From Pseudomonas argentinensis (GTDB lineage Bacteria > Pseudomonadota > Gammaproteobacteria > Pseudomonadales > Pseudomonadaceae), in contig NZ_CP056087.1 of NCBI RefSeq assembly GCF_001839655.2, forward strand, positions 3,782,001 through 3,846,000: 64,000 nt of DNA, in the 5' to 3' direction. The position numbers and the translations under genes were made by a program. Under the pieces are notes generated by a model. The model did no database searches. It saw nothing but the letters and a program-made list of their open reading frames with translations, and was not told the origin of the DNA. How positions within the stretch are numbered: the first letter of the stretch is position 1; each line of letters opens with the position of its first letter. Shown piece by piece: positions 8,600 to 18,887 of this stretch.

Positions 8600-10494
8600 G
8601 GCTGCCCCTCCAGTTCGACCAGCACGGCGCCTTCGCCGATCAGCTCGCCTTCGGCGCAGTAAATGGCTTTGATGGTGCCCGCCTGGGGCGCGCGAATGCT
8701 GTGCTCCATCTTCATGGCTTCCAGCACCACCAGGGCAGCGCCCGCCTCGACCTGCTGCCCCGGTGCGACCAGCACCCGCACGATGCTGCCGTTCATGGGC
8801 GCGGTAAGCCCCCCGCCGTGGGCATTGCTCGCGTTGGCGGCGCCAAGTGGATCGAAACGGCGCACGGCCAGCCACTCCACACCCCAGCGCAGATACAGGG
8901 TGTCGCCTTCACGCACCGCAGTTTTCGGCGCGGCGGTATCCGGCTCGAGCTGCACGCGGCGCGTGGTTTCACCACAGGTCAGCGTCGTTGGCAGAGCGGC
9001 AGAAGCGGCGCTGCGCCAGGCGCGACGCGCCGCCCAGGGCGAATGCGGATCGTCCGCTCGCTGGCGGTCGATGTCGGTTGCCAGCAAGGCCGCGCCAGCC
9101 TGCTGCCAGAAGGCATCCGGCAATTGCTGCGCTGGCGGCAACAACTGCGCCTGGTGCCGTTCGATAAAGCCGGTGTCCAGTTCCGCGGCGGCGAACGCCG
9201 GGTGGGCGAGGATGCGCTGCAGAAACGCCAGGTTGGTCTTGAAGCCACCGACCAGGGTCTCGGCCAGCATGGCCAGCAGCCGTTGCCGGGCTTCCTCGCG
9301 GTTCTCGCCCCAGGCGATCAGCTTGGCCAGCATCGGGTCGTAGAAGGGCGATACCTCATCGCCCTGCTCCACGCCGCTGTCGACCCGTCGCCCCGGTCCG
9401 CCTGCCGGCTCACGGTACAGATCCAAATGCCCGCTGGCCGGCAGAAAGCCGCCTTCCGGGTCTTCGGCATACAGGCGCACTTCGATCGCATGGCCATTGA
9501 GCGGCACCTGCTCCTGGCGGATCGGCAGCGGCTCGCCACGGGCCACGCGGATCTGCCAGGCGACCAGGTCGAGGCCGGTGATCGCCTCGGTCACCGGGTG
9601 CTCGACCTGCAGGCGGGTGTTCATTTCCATAAAGAAGAAGTCGCCGCGGACATCGAGCAGAAACTCCACGGTGCCGGCGCCCACATAGCCGATGGCCTGG
9701 GCGGCACGCACCGCGGCCTCGCCCATGGCCCGGCGCAGTTCGGCAGACAGGCCTGGCGCGGGTGCCTCTTCGACCACCTTCTGGTGGCGGCGCTGAATCG
9801 AGCAATCGCGCTCGTTGAGGTACAGGCAGTTACCATGCTGATCAGCGAATACCTGGATCTCCACGTGGCGTGGTTGCAGCACGTATCTCTCCACCAGCAT
9901 GCGTGCGTCACCGAAGGCCGACTGCGCTTCGCGTTGCGCCGAGGCCAGGGCGTCGGCCAGATCCGCCTCGCGCTCGACGATCTTCATGCCCTTGCCGCCG
10001 CCACCGGCCGTGGCCTTGAGCAACACCGGGTAGCCGATCCGCTGCGCGGCACTGCGGAAGGTTTCCAGGTCCTGAGCCTCACCGTGGTAACCGGGCACCA
10101 GCGGCACGCCGGCCTCCTCCATCAGCGCCTTGGCCGCCGACTTGCTGCCCATGGCATCGATGGCGCTGGCCGGCGGGCCGAGAAAGATCAGCCCGGCGGC
10201 TTCGAGCTTGCGGGCGAAGGTGGCGTTCTCGGACAGGAAGCCGTAGCCGGGGTGGATGGCTTCGGCGCAGCTGGCCCGGGCGGCCTCGATGATCCTGTCC
10301 ATCAGCAGGTAGCTGTCGGCCGGTTTGGCGCCGCCCAGGTCGATGGCCAGGTCCGCCTCGCGTACATGCCGGGCGCTGCGGTCGATGGCGCTATGCACCG
10401 CCACGGTGGTAAGCCCCAGGGCCTTGGCGGTACGCATGACCCGGCAGGCGATTTCGCCACGGTTGGCGATCAGCAGTGTGGTGATGGTTTTCAT
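8596..10494 (-). CDS. liuD: Methylcrotonyl-CoA carboxylase, biotin-containing alpha subunit
   Basis: The 632-residue subunit has the biotin carboxylase part first (I-A-N-R-G-E-I-A-C-R-V, then the ATP-grasp glycine loop A-G-G-G-G-K-G-M-K, then E-M-N-T-R-L-Q-V-E-H). The C-terminal biotinyl domain carries the biotin lysine in EAMKM (Lys595). It carboxylates biotin, and the beta subunit then passes the carboxyl group to 3-methylcrotonyl-CoA. Both ends overlap neighbours by ATGA, with the liuC stop and the liuE start, so expression is tightly coupled. Confidence 0.95.
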   Translation of the reverse strand: MKTITTLLIANRGEIACRVMRTAKALGLTTVAVHSAIDRSARHVREADLAIDLGGAKPADSYLLMDRIIEAARASCAEAIHPGYGFLSENATFARKLEAAGLIFLGPPASAIDAMGSKSAAKALMEEAGVPLVPGYHGEAQDLETFRSAAQRIGYPVLLKATAGGGGKGMKIVEREADLADALASAQREAQSAFGDARMLVERYVLQPRHVEIQVFADQHGNCLYLNERDCSIQRRHQKVVEEAPAPGLSAELRRAMGEAAVRAAQAIGYVGAGTVEFLLDVRGDFFFMEMNTRLQVEHPVTEAITGLDLVAWQIRVARGEPLPIRQEQVPLNGHAIEVRLYAEDPEGGFLPASGHLDLYREPAGGPGRRVDSGVEQGDEVSPFYDPMLAKLIAWGENREEARQRLLAMLAETLVGGFKTNLAFLQRILAHPAFAAAELDTGFIERHQAQLLPPAQQLPDAFWQQAGAALLATDIDRQRADDPHSPWAARRAWRSAASAALPTTLTCGETTRRVQLEPDTAAPKTAVREGDTLYLRWGVEWLAVRRFDPLGAANASNAHGGGLTAPMNGSIVRVLVAPGQQVEAGAALVVLEAMKMEHSIRAPQAGTIKAIYCAEGELIGEGAVLVELEGQP

Positions 10495-11288
10495 GACTGG
10501 GTCTGCCAGGCGGGTGTGCGTTTTCCCAGAAAGGCGCCGAGGCCCTCCTGCCCTTCTTCACTGATGCGGATGCCGGCGATCACGCTTTCGGTACGCTGGC
10601 GCAGGGCGTCGCTGAGCACGCCACTGCCGACGCCATGCAACAGCGCCTTGGTCTCGCGCATGGCCTGGGGGCTGTTGAGCAACAGCGTGGCGATCCACTG
10701 TTCCAGCTCGCTCTCCAGCTCGGCTGGCGGATAGCACTCGGCCAACAGGCCCAGTTCCCGCGCCCGCTCGCCAGTGAAGCGCTCGGCGCTCAGGGCATAA
10801 CGGCGCGCCGCCCGCTCGCCGATGGCCTGCACCACGTAGGGGCTGATCACCGCGGGCGCCAGGCCGATGCGCACTTCGGAGAGGCTGAACAGTGCATCAC
10901 TGGCGCCAATGGCGATATCGCAACAGGCGGTCAGCCCCACCGCACCGCCGAACGCCGCGCCCTGCACCACGGCGAGGGTCGGGCACGGCAGGTGGTAGAG
11001 CTGGCTCATCAACTCGCCCAGCTCGTGGGCATCCTGCAGGTTGGCGGCGTAATCCAGCCTGGCCGAGGCCTGCATCCAGGCCAGATCCGCGCCAGCGCTG
11101 AAGTGCTTGCCGCGCCCACGCAGGACTAGAAAACGCGTGCTGTCATCGGCCGCCAGCTGGCGTAGCGCCTGGATCAGCTCCCGGATCATCTCGGCATTGA
11201 AGGCGTTGTGCTTGTCCGCGCGGTTCAGCCACAGGGTGGCGACGCCGCGCGGATCAAGCTGCAGTTCGAGGGTGGTGAAGTCGGTCAT
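10491..11288 (-). CDS. liuC: Methylglutaconyl-CoA hydratase
   Basis: The 265-residue protein is an enoyl-CoA hydratase/isomerase (crotonase) family member. It has the oxyanion-hole segment K-H-F-S-A-G-A-D-L-A-W-M and G-A-A-F-G-G-A-V-G-L. In this operon position it hydrates 3-methylglutaconyl-CoA to HMG-CoA. The ATG at 11288 is preferred, 13 bases after the liuB stop; an upstream extension to 11345 would run into liuB. The stop overlaps the liuD start. Confidence 0.92.
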   Translation of the reverse strand: MTDFTTLELQLDPRGVATLWLNRADKHNAFNAEMIRELIQALRQLAADDSTRFLVLRGRGKHFSAGADLAWMQASARLDYAANLQDAHELGELMSQLYHLPCPTLAVVQGAAFGGAVGLTACCDIAIGASDALFSLSEVRIGLAPAVISPYVVQAIGERAARRYALSAERFTGERARELGLLAECYPPAELESELEQWIATLLLNSPQAMRETKALLHGVGSGVLSDALRQRTESVIAGIRISEEGQEGLGAFLGKRTPAWQTQS

Positions 11289-11301
11289 CGGTCTGTCCTC
11301 G

Positions 11302-12909
<1,608 letters not shown>

Positions 12910-12992
12910 GACGCGGCTCCGACTGACGGACACTTCTAAAAGCTATCTGCGTTTTTAAAGGTGTCCGGTAACAGGAAAACGAGGGGCTCTGA

Positions 12993-14174
12993 TCAAGCCG
13001 TTTCGTTGAACAGCTCGCGGCCGATCAGCATGCGGCGGATCTCGCTGGTGCCGGCGCCGATCTCGTAGAGCTTGGCGTCGCGCCACAGGCGGCCGACCGG
13101 GAATTCGTTGATATAGCCGTTGCCGCCGAGGATCTGGATCGCCTCGCCGGCCAGCCAGGTGGCCTTTTCCGCAGCGTAGAGAATGACCCCGGCGCAGTCC
13201 TTGCGCACCTGGCGCACGTGCTCGCGGCCCAGCGCGTCGAGCTGCTTGCCGACCGCATAGAGGTAGGCACGGCAGGCCTGCTGGGTGGTGTACATGTCGG
13301 CCAGCTTGCCCTGGATCAGCTGGAACTCGCCGATGCTCTGGCCGAACTGCTTGCGGTCGTGGATATAGGGCACCACCACATCCATCGCCGCCTGCATCAG
13401 GCCCAGCGGGCCGCCAGAGAGCACGGCGCGTTCGTAATCCAGGCCGCTCATCAGCACCCGCGCGCCTTCACCGACACCGCCGAGGATGTTTTCTGCGGGT
13501 ACTTCGACATCCTGAAACACCAGCTCGCCGGTGTGCGAGCCGCGCATGCCGAGCTTGTCGAGTTTCTGGGCCACGGAGAAGCCCTGGCTGCCCTTCTCCA
13601 CAATGAAGGCGGTCATGCCCTTGGCGCCAGCTGCCGGATCGGTCTTGGCGTAGACCACCAGCACGTCGCAGTCCGGGCCGTTGGTGATCCACATCTTGCT
13701 GCCGTTGAGCAGGTAATGGTCGCCCTTGCGGTCGGCGCGCAGCTTCATCGACACCACGTCGGAGCCAGCGTTGGGCTCGCTCATGGCCAGGGCGCCGATA
13801 TGCTCGCCGCTGATCAGCCCGGGCAGGAAGCGGCGCTTCTGTTCGTCGCTGCCGTTGCGGTTGATCTGGTTCACGCATAGGTTGGAATGGGCGCCGTAGG
13901 ACAGGCCGATGCCACCGGCGGCACGGGAAATTTCTTCCATCGCCACCATGTGCGCCAGGTACCCCATGCCGGCACCGCCGTATTCCTCGCTGACGGTCAG
14001 GCCGAGCAGGCCCATGTCGCCGAACTTGCGCCACAGGTCCATGGGGAACTGGTCGGTGCGGTCGGCCTCGGCGGCGCGCGGGGCGATTTCCTTGGCGGCG
14101 AAGCCGGCGACCGCATCGCGCAGCATGTCGATTTCCTCGCCGAGGAAGAAATTCAGACCTGGCAGGGTACTCAT
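12993..14174 (-). CDS. liuA: Isovaleryl-CoA dehydrogenase
   Basis: The 393-residue FAD enzyme has the acyl-CoA dehydrogenase signatures [10 protein letters not shown] and Q-I-L-G-G-N-G-Y. In the isovaleryl-CoA branch the catalytic base is a glutamate in the Y-E-R segment, and here G-L-D-Y-E-R-A is present around residue 248. It oxidises isovaleryl-CoA to 3-methylcrotonyl-CoA and passes electrons to ETF. The ATG at 14174 has a GGAG site. It is the first enzyme gene of the operon, 58 bases after liuR. Confidence 0.93.
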   Translation of the reverse strand: MSTLPGLNFFLGEEIDMLRDAVAGFAAKEIAPRAAEADRTDQFPMDLWRKFGDMGLLGLTVSEEYGGAGMGYLAHMVAMEEISRAAGGIGLSYGAHSNLCVNQINRNGSDEQKRRFLPGLISGEHIGALAMSEPNAGSDVVSMKLRADRKGDHYLLNGSKMWITNGPDCDVLVVYAKTDPAAGAKGMTAFIVEKGSQGFSVAQKLDKLGMRGSHTGELVFQDVEVPAENILGGVGEGARVLMSGLDYERAVLSGGPLGLMQAAMDVVVPYIHDRKQFGQSIGEFQLIQGKLADMYTTQQACRAYLYAVGKQLDALGREHVRQVRKDCAGVILYAAEKATWLAGEAIQILGGNGYINEFPVGRLWRDAKLYEIGAGTSEIRRMLIGRELFNETA

Positions 14175-14232
14175 GTAACGACTCTCCTTTGTTGTAGTTG
14201 TAGGAAGCGTCAAACGGTCGGTGATCGGTGGT

Positions 14233-14619
14233 TCAGGCGGTTGCGGGAATGTCCTTCAGGGCGCTCAGGCAGCGCTGCTCGGCGGTGTCGAGTTCGCGCT
14301 GCATCTGCTGGATATCGAGCAGTTGGCGAGCGAGGTGCTCGCGGCGCTCGGCGATCTTGTCCAGAAAGTGGTCGAGCTGCTTGCGGTTGCCGCCGGCCGG
14401 GTCATAGAGATCGATCAGCTCCTTGCACTCGGCCAGGGAAAAGCCGATGCGCTTGCCGCGCAGGATCAGCGTCAAGGTCACCCGGTCGCGAGCGCTGTAG
14501 ATGCGCTCTTGGCCACGCCGCTCGGGCGCAAGCATGCCCTGCTCCTCGTAGAAGCGAATGGTGCGGGTGGTGACGCCCAGCTCCTGGGCCAGATCGGAAA
14601 TGCTGTGAGAAACGCTCAT
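14233..14619 (-). CDS. liuR: MerR-family regulator of leucine catabolism LiuR
   Basis: The 128-residue protein has the N-terminal MerR winged helix ([22 protein letters not shown]) and a C-terminal coiled coil of about 40 residues for dimerisation. No metal-binding cysteine pattern is seen, which fits a CoA- or metabolite-sensing MerR. It heads the liu operon, as in other Pseudomonas. A matching palindromic operator lies just upstream, so autoregulation together with liuABCDE is likely. Confidence 0.92.
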   Translation of the reverse strand: MSVSHSISDLAQELGVTTRTIRFYEEQGMLAPERRGQERIYSARDRVTLTLILRGKRIGFSLAECKELIDLYDPAGGNRKQLDHFLDKIAERREHLARQLLDIQQMQRELDTAEQRCLSALKDIPATA

Positions 14620-14646
14620 GTTGCGGCTGCGCCTCTAAGTTACCTT

Positions 14647-14660
14647 TTACGTAAACGTAA
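14647..14660 (-). promoter_or_regulatory. LiuR operator palindrome
   Basis: TTACGTAAACGTAA is a perfect palindrome apart from its central AA (TTACGT, 2 bases, ACGTAA). It is 27 bases upstream of the liuR start. It agrees, from memory, with the ACGT-N2-ACGT type LiuR motif described in gammaproteobacteria. MerR regulators bind between -35 and -10, so the liuR promoter should span this site. Confidence 0.8.
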
Positions 14661-14712
14661 GCCCGCAATCGCAGGGCTGTCAAATCGTTCGGTAACTGCC
14701 TGGCCAAAACGA

Positions 14713-14738
14713 AGAACGCACGGCCCTGGAGGCCGTGC
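14713..14738 (-). terminator. Intrinsic terminator after the acidic hypothetical gene
   Basis: GCACGGCC and GGCCGTGC form an 8-base perfect stem with a 5-base loop. On the minus strand it is followed by GTTCTTCGTTTT. It lies 11 bases past the stop of the gene at 14750-15187. Confidence 0.7.
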
Positions 14739-14749
14739 CTTTCATCGAC

Positions 14750-15187
14750 TCATGGCTGCGGCTTGCCGTCCCACGGCACGCCATCGAGGGGGCGGCGGCG
14801 CGCCATCTCTTCTTCATCGAGCCCTTCCCCGGCGCCGATGTCGCCTTCGCCCACCACGCTAAGATCGCGGTCGGCCGGCATGTCATCGCCACGCTCACGG
14901 GGGGAGCGCGCGCCGGTGTCGTCGATCAGGGTTTCAGGGCTCAGGTCGTCCAGGCTCACGCCATCTTCGTGACGGCCTTCCTTGAGGGTTTCGCCACCAC
15001 TCTGTCCCGCTTCGCGCACACGCTCGTCGGGGTACTCGTGCTGCACTTCGTCGTCGGGGCGACGATCGCCAATACGCCCTTCGCGATCATCCTGGCGGTC
15101 GCTGAAGTCGAGCTGTTCGATCGACCCCATGCGATCCTCCATGTCGTCGATCTCCTGGGGCGTGGCAGATTGCTTGGATGTGCTCAT
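14750..15187 (-). CDS. Acidic, hydrophilic hypothetical protein
   Basis: The 145-residue protein is rich in Asp, Glu, Arg and Gly, has almost no hydrophobic core, and is probably disordered. It includes D-D-M-E-D-R-M-G-S-I and E-Y-P-D-E-R-V-R-E-A-G segments. Similar Pseudomonas proteins are sometimes labelled serine kinase/phosphatase, but no catalytic motif of either is visible here. The ATG at 15187 has a GGAG 6 bases upstream; the in-frame ATG at 15193 would be adjacent to that site. A good terminator follows it. Confidence 0.7.
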   Translation of the reverse strand: MSTSKQSATPQEIDDMEDRMGSIEQLDFSDRQDDREGRIGDRRPDDEVQHEYPDERVREAGQSGGETLKEGRHEDGVSLDDLSPETLIDDTGARSPRERGDDMPADRDLSVVGEGDIGAGEGLDEEEMARRRPLDGVPWDGKPQP

Positions 15188-15257
15188 GATCATCTCCGCT
15201 GTGGGTCTATCTGGTGGACTCGCCCTGCAGCGGGAAAATTCAGGGAAAGTGACGACC

Positions 15258-15584
15258 TCACCCTTCGCCGACCAGTTGCTCCATCGCCTCCTCGATCACG
15301 CTGCTGCCGGTCGGCCGCACCAAGCGGGTGACCTCGACGCCATCGCGCAGCAGCACCAGGGTCGGCCATAGTTTGACCCGGAACGAACGCCCCAGCGGGC
15401 GGCCACTGCCGTCCTCGATTTTCAGGTGCCGGACTTCGGGGTAATCCGGCAACACCTTGGCCAGCAGCGGCTGGGCGGCCTGGCAGTGCCCGCACCAGTC
15501 GGTGCCGAATTCGAGCAGGGTCATGCCGGGCATCGCCTGCACCTCGGCGGGCGTCGGGGCGGTGGCGCTATAGGAATTGCTCAT
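15258..15584 (-). CDS. Thioredoxin-family protein
   Basis: The 108-residue protein has a thioredoxin fold with the redox motif W-C-G-H-C (cysteines 31 and 34) and the cis-proline region L-W-P-T-L-V-L-L-R-D-G. There is no signal peptide, so it should act in the cytoplasm as a thiol-disulfide reductant. The CGHC dipeptide differs from the CGPC of the main thioredoxin, so it is a secondary member. The ATG at 15584 has AGGAG upstream. Confidence 0.85.
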   Translation of the reverse strand: MSNSYSATAPTPAEVQAMPGMTLLEFGTDWCGHCQAAQPLLAKVLPDYPEVRHLKIEDGSGRPLGRSFRVKLWPTLVLLRDGVEVTRLVRPTGSSVIEEAMEQLVGEG

Positions 15585-15613
15585 GGGATCTCCTTGCCGA
15601 TGGCACAACCGAA

Positions 15614-15637
15614 ACCGCCCCGTTAAGGCGGGGCGGT
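15614..15637 (-). terminator. Intrinsic terminator before the thioredoxin-family gene
   Basis: ACCGCCCCG and CGGGGCGGT pair in a 9-base stem with a 6-base loop, followed on the minus strand by a short T-containing stretch. It lies 16 bases past the stop of the gene at 15654-15965 and separates it from the thioredoxin-like gene. Confidence 0.65.
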
Positions 15638-15653
15638 CGGGGATTGCAGCGTA

Positions 15654-15965
15654 TCAGACGCCGTCGCTGAGCTTCTTGGCGACGGGTTTGACGCGCTCGG
15701 CGATTTCGCCTTCGATGCGCGTCACGGTGTCGGCGATGCGGTCCACGTCGGGGCGCATCGAGCGAGCGTCCTCCATGATGCTCTTCAGGCGGCAATGGCC
15801 GCTCAGGCCGCGGGCCACCAGCATGCCGCCAAACGCTGCGCGCACCAGGCCGAGCACGCCGCCACGCTTGAGGCCGCCACGGGCCATGGCGATACCGCTG
15901 CCGATGGAAAGCGCACGCTCCCAACCCTGGACGTTACTGCTGCCGTGTTTATCAGATATGGACAT
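15654..15965 (-). CDS. DUF2892-type small membrane protein
   Basis: The 103-residue protein begins with a 20-residue polar stretch (M-S-I-S-D-K-H-G). A glycine-rich hydrophobic segment around residues 25-60 (S-I-G-S-G-I-A-M-A-R, G-L-V-R-A-A-F-G-G-M-L-V-A-R-G) resembles the DUF2892/YgaP inner-membrane motif. An amphipathic C-terminal helix follows. The function is unknown. The ATG at 15965 is supported by a GGAG 8 bases upstream; longer forms are not. Confidence 0.7.
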   Translation of the reverse strand: MSISDKHGSSNVQGWERALSIGSGIAMARGGLKRGGVLGLVRAAFGGMLVARGLSGHCRLKSIMEDARSMRPDVDRIADTVTRIEGEIAERVKPVAKKLSDGV

Positions 15966-16122
15966 TGCGTTCGCTCCGGTCGCTGATTGATATCCAACCG
16001 ACTGACCACAGCGGCCCGGCGTTCGACCCTGCCGACAGGCGGAAGAGCGCCGTGGCGCCAACAGAAACGGCTGCCCTGAAAAGCCGTCGCGTACGCAGCC
16101 GACCGATCAGGCGCAGCCCGAA

Positions 16123-17427
16123 TCAGACCAGAAAGGAAATGGCGCCGGTGATCACCGCCACGAAGGTAACGGCCAGCGACAGCAGCACGGCCCACTTCAC
16201 CGTGGCCTTCTGAAAATCGCCGATGTCCTTGTCGACCATGCCCACCAACAACAGTGTGGAGGCCACCAGCGGGCTCATCAGGTGCACCGGCTGACCCAGG
16301 ATCGACGCCCGGGCGATTTCCAGCGGGCTGATGCCGTAGGCCGCCGCGGCCTTGGCCAGGATCGGCACCACGCCGAAGTAGTAGGCGTCGTTGGACAGCA
16401 CGAAGGTCAGCGGCATGCTGGTGATCGCCACCACCAGCGGGAACAGGTGCCCCCAGGACGGTGGAATCATGTCGACGATGCTTTGCGCCAGCGCGTCGAC
16501 CATCTTGGTGCCCGAGAAGATGCCCGCGAACACGCCGGCGGCGAACACCAGCAGCACCACGGTCATGGCGTTGCCGGCATGGGACAGGATGCGCTCCTTC
16601 TGGATGTCGAGTTGCGGGTAGTTGACCATCAGGGCGATCACGAAACCGATCAGAAACAGCACCGCGGCATGGGCCAGGCCCATCACCAGCGCCGTCATCA
16701 CCGCGACCACCAGCAGCAGGTTGATCCACACGAAGCGCGGACGCTTGTAGGGCTGGTCGCCAAGGATCTGCTTGATGTAGCAATCGCCACCGCCAGCCTG
16801 CAGTTCGGTGTTGCCAATGCGCGTGCGCTCCTTGCGGCCCAGGATATAGGCGATCAGCACCACGCAGGCGGCGCCAGCGACCATGGTCGGCAACAGCGGG
16901 ACGAAGTAGTCGGAGGCATCCAGGCCCAGGGCGGCGATGGCCCGGGTGGCCGGGCCGCCCCAGGGGGTCATGCCGCTCATGATGCTCAGCGACAGCATCG
17001 ACACCGTGGCGAGCACCATGGGGTTCATGCCGATGCGCCGGTACAGCGGCAACATCGCCGCGCAGGTGATCATGTAGGTGGTGGTGCCGTCGCCGTCCAG
17101 AGCGACGGTCAGCGACAGCAAGGCGGTGCCGACCGCGATCTTCACCGGGTCGCCATTGACCTTGCGCAGGATCACCCGAATCAGTGGGTCGAACAGACCG
17201 GTATCGATCATCAGGCCAAAGAACAGAATCGCGAACAGCAGCAACGCCGCCGACGGCGCGACCATCTTCAGGCCGTCGAGAATCATCTTGCCGGTGGAGT
17301 CGCCGAAACCGCCGGCGACGGCGAACATGATCGGAATGAAGGTAAGTGCCACGATGGGCGACATGCGCTTGGACATGATCATGTAGGTGAACACGACCAC
17401 CATCGCCAACCCGAGTAGAGCGAGCAT
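16123..17427 (-). CDS. CitMHS-family citrate-type transporter
   Basis: The 434-residue protein has about twelve membrane helices and the CitMHS signature segments (T-V-A-L-D-G-D-G-T-T-T-Y-M-I-T, M-S-G-M-T-P-W-G-G-P-A-T-R). Known members take up citrate, as metal complexes in Bacillus CitM/CitH, with protons. It is the last gene of the minus-strand arm tautomerase-DctA-CitMHS, 83 bases after dctA, so it probably imports a di- or tricarboxylate used by that arm. The start at 17427 gives the family length; the form back to 17463 is less likely. Confidence 0.88.
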   Translation of the reverse strand: MLALLGLAMVVVFTYMIMSKRMSPIVALTFIPIMFAVAGGFGDSTGKMILDGLKMVAPSAALLLFAILFFGLMIDTGLFDPLIRVILRKVNGDPVKIAVGTALLSLTVALDGDGTTTYMITCAAMLPLYRRIGMNPMVLATVSMLSLSIMSGMTPWGGPATRAIAALGLDASDYFVPLLPTMVAGAACVVLIAYILGRKERTRIGNTELQAGGGDCYIKQILGDQPYKRPRFVWINLLLVVAVMTALVMGLAHAAVLFLIGFVIALMVNYPQLDIQKERILSHAGNAMTVVLLVFAAGVFAGIFSGTKMVDALAQSIVDMIPPSWGHLFPLVVAITSMPLTFVLSNDAYYFGVVPILAKAAAAYGISPLEIARASILGQPVHLMSPLVASTLLLVGMVDKDIGDFQKATVKWAVLLSLAVTFVAVITGAISFLV

Positions 17428-17510
17428 CTGAATTCTCTCTTGTTTTGTTATTGAGACGAGCATTCGCTACCGCACCGGCACAGCCGCTGCGGCAGAGGTT
17501 CACACGATGT

Positions 17511-18827
17511 TTATTTCAACGGCGACTGGGGCTGGGCAGCCCCTTGCCAGGCGGGCGGCGTCTGGCTGCCAGGTGGCGCGAGCCGCTCGTCGAGCACCGC
17601 GTGCAGGGTCCTGCGGTCGCAGGCGCCTTCGGAAAGCGACACCACCACGGTAGCCACCGCGTTGCTGGCCAGGCTGGTGAGCGCCCGCGCCTCGGACATG
17701 AAGCGGTCGATGCCGATCAGCAGCGCCAGGCCGGCCAGCGGCAGGTCGTGCATCACCGACAGGGTCGACGCCAGGGCGACGAAGCCGCTGCCGGTGACAC
17801 CGGCGGCGCCCTTCGAGGACAGCAACATGACCGCGAGCATGGTGACGATCTGGGTGAGTGAAAGGTCGATGTTGCAGGCCTGGGCGATGAACACCGCCGC
17901 CAGGGACAGGTAGATCGCCGTGCCGTCGAGGTTGAACGAATAGCCGGTTGGCAGCACCAGGCCGACCACCGATTTGCGGCAACCGAGGGCCTGGAGTTTT
18001 TCCAGCATGCGCGGCAGCACCGGCTCGGTCGACGAGGTACCCAGTACCACCAGAAACTCTTCACGCAAGTAACGCAACAGCTTCCACAGGCTGAAGCCGT
18101 ACAGGCGGCACAGGCTGCCGAGCACCACGAAGACGAAGAACGCGCAGGCGATGTACAGCGTCAGGATCAGCTTGGCCAGCGAGCCCAGGGAGGTGATGCC
18201 GTACTGGCCGACGGTAAAGGCGATGGCGCCGAAGGCGCCGATCGGTGCGAAGCGCATCAGGTAGGAGAAGATCTTGAAAACCATCTTCGACGCAGCTTCG
18301 AGCACGTCGAGTACCGGCTTGCCCGATTCACCGATCGACGACAGGGCAAAGCCCGACAGCACGGCGATGAACAGCACCGGCAGCACCTCGCCCTCGGCGA
18401 AGGCGCCCATGAAGGTAGTGGGGATGATGTGCATGAAGAACTCGACCAGACCGAGCTTGGCGGCCGAGTCGGTGTACTGGGACAACCCCGCGGTGCTCAG
18501 CTTGCTGGGGTCGACGTTCATGCCCACCCCCGGCTGGAACAGATAGACCGCGCAGAGGCCGATCATCAGGCTGATCACCGTGAGGCCGAGGAACAACCCC
18601 AGGGTCTTGCCCATCAGGCGACCCAACGCGCTTTTCTCGGTCATGCCGGCAATACCGGTGACGATGGTGCAGAACACCACGGGCGCGATCATCATCTTCA
18701 CCAGCTTGATGAACGCATCGCCCAGTGGTTTGAGGGCAGTGGCTTGCTGCGCCCAGAAGTGCCCGACCAGCACGCCCAGCAACACGGCGCAGAGGATCTG
18801 GAAATATAACGATCTGACGACTTTCAT
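17511..18827 (-). CDS. dctA: DctA-family C4-dicarboxylate/proton symporter
   Basis: The 438-residue protein has the SDF/DAACS fold: S-L-Y-F-Q-I-L near the start, the serine-rich re-entrant loop (G-T-S-S-T-E-P-V-L-P), and N-L-D-G-T-A-I-Y in the substrate region. DctA imports succinate, fumarate, malate and some related acids in the inner membrane. It sits between the tautomerase gene (60 bases) and the CitMHS gene. Because it is inside a tricarboxylate island, it may be a specialised paralogue rather than the main housekeeping dctA. Confidence 0.88.
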   Translation of the reverse strand: MKVVRSLYFQILCAVLLGVLVGHFWAQQATALKPLGDAFIKLVKMMIAPVVFCTIVTGIAGMTEKSALGRLMGKTLGLFLGLTVISLMIGLCAVYLFQPGVGMNVDPSKLSTAGLSQYTDSAAKLGLVEFFMHIIPTTFMGAFAEGEVLPVLFIAVLSGFALSSIGESGKPVLDVLEAASKMVFKIFSYLMRFAPIGAFGAIAFTVGQYGITSLGSLAKLILTLYIACAFFVFVVLGSLCRLYGFSLWKLLRYLREEFLVVLGTSSTEPVLPRMLEKLQALGCRKSVVGLVLPTGYSFNLDGTAIYLSLAAVFIAQACNIDLSLTQIVTMLAVMLLSSKGAAGVTGSGFVALASTLSVMHDLPLAGLALLIGIDRFMSEARALTSLASNAVATVVVSLSEGACDRRTLHAVLDERLAPPGSQTPPAWQGAAQPQSPLK

Positions 18828-18887
18828 CAGGCATCACCCATTTATAGAAATTGTTCGGATGCGCAAATTTTCGTGCCGGCCGGCGGT

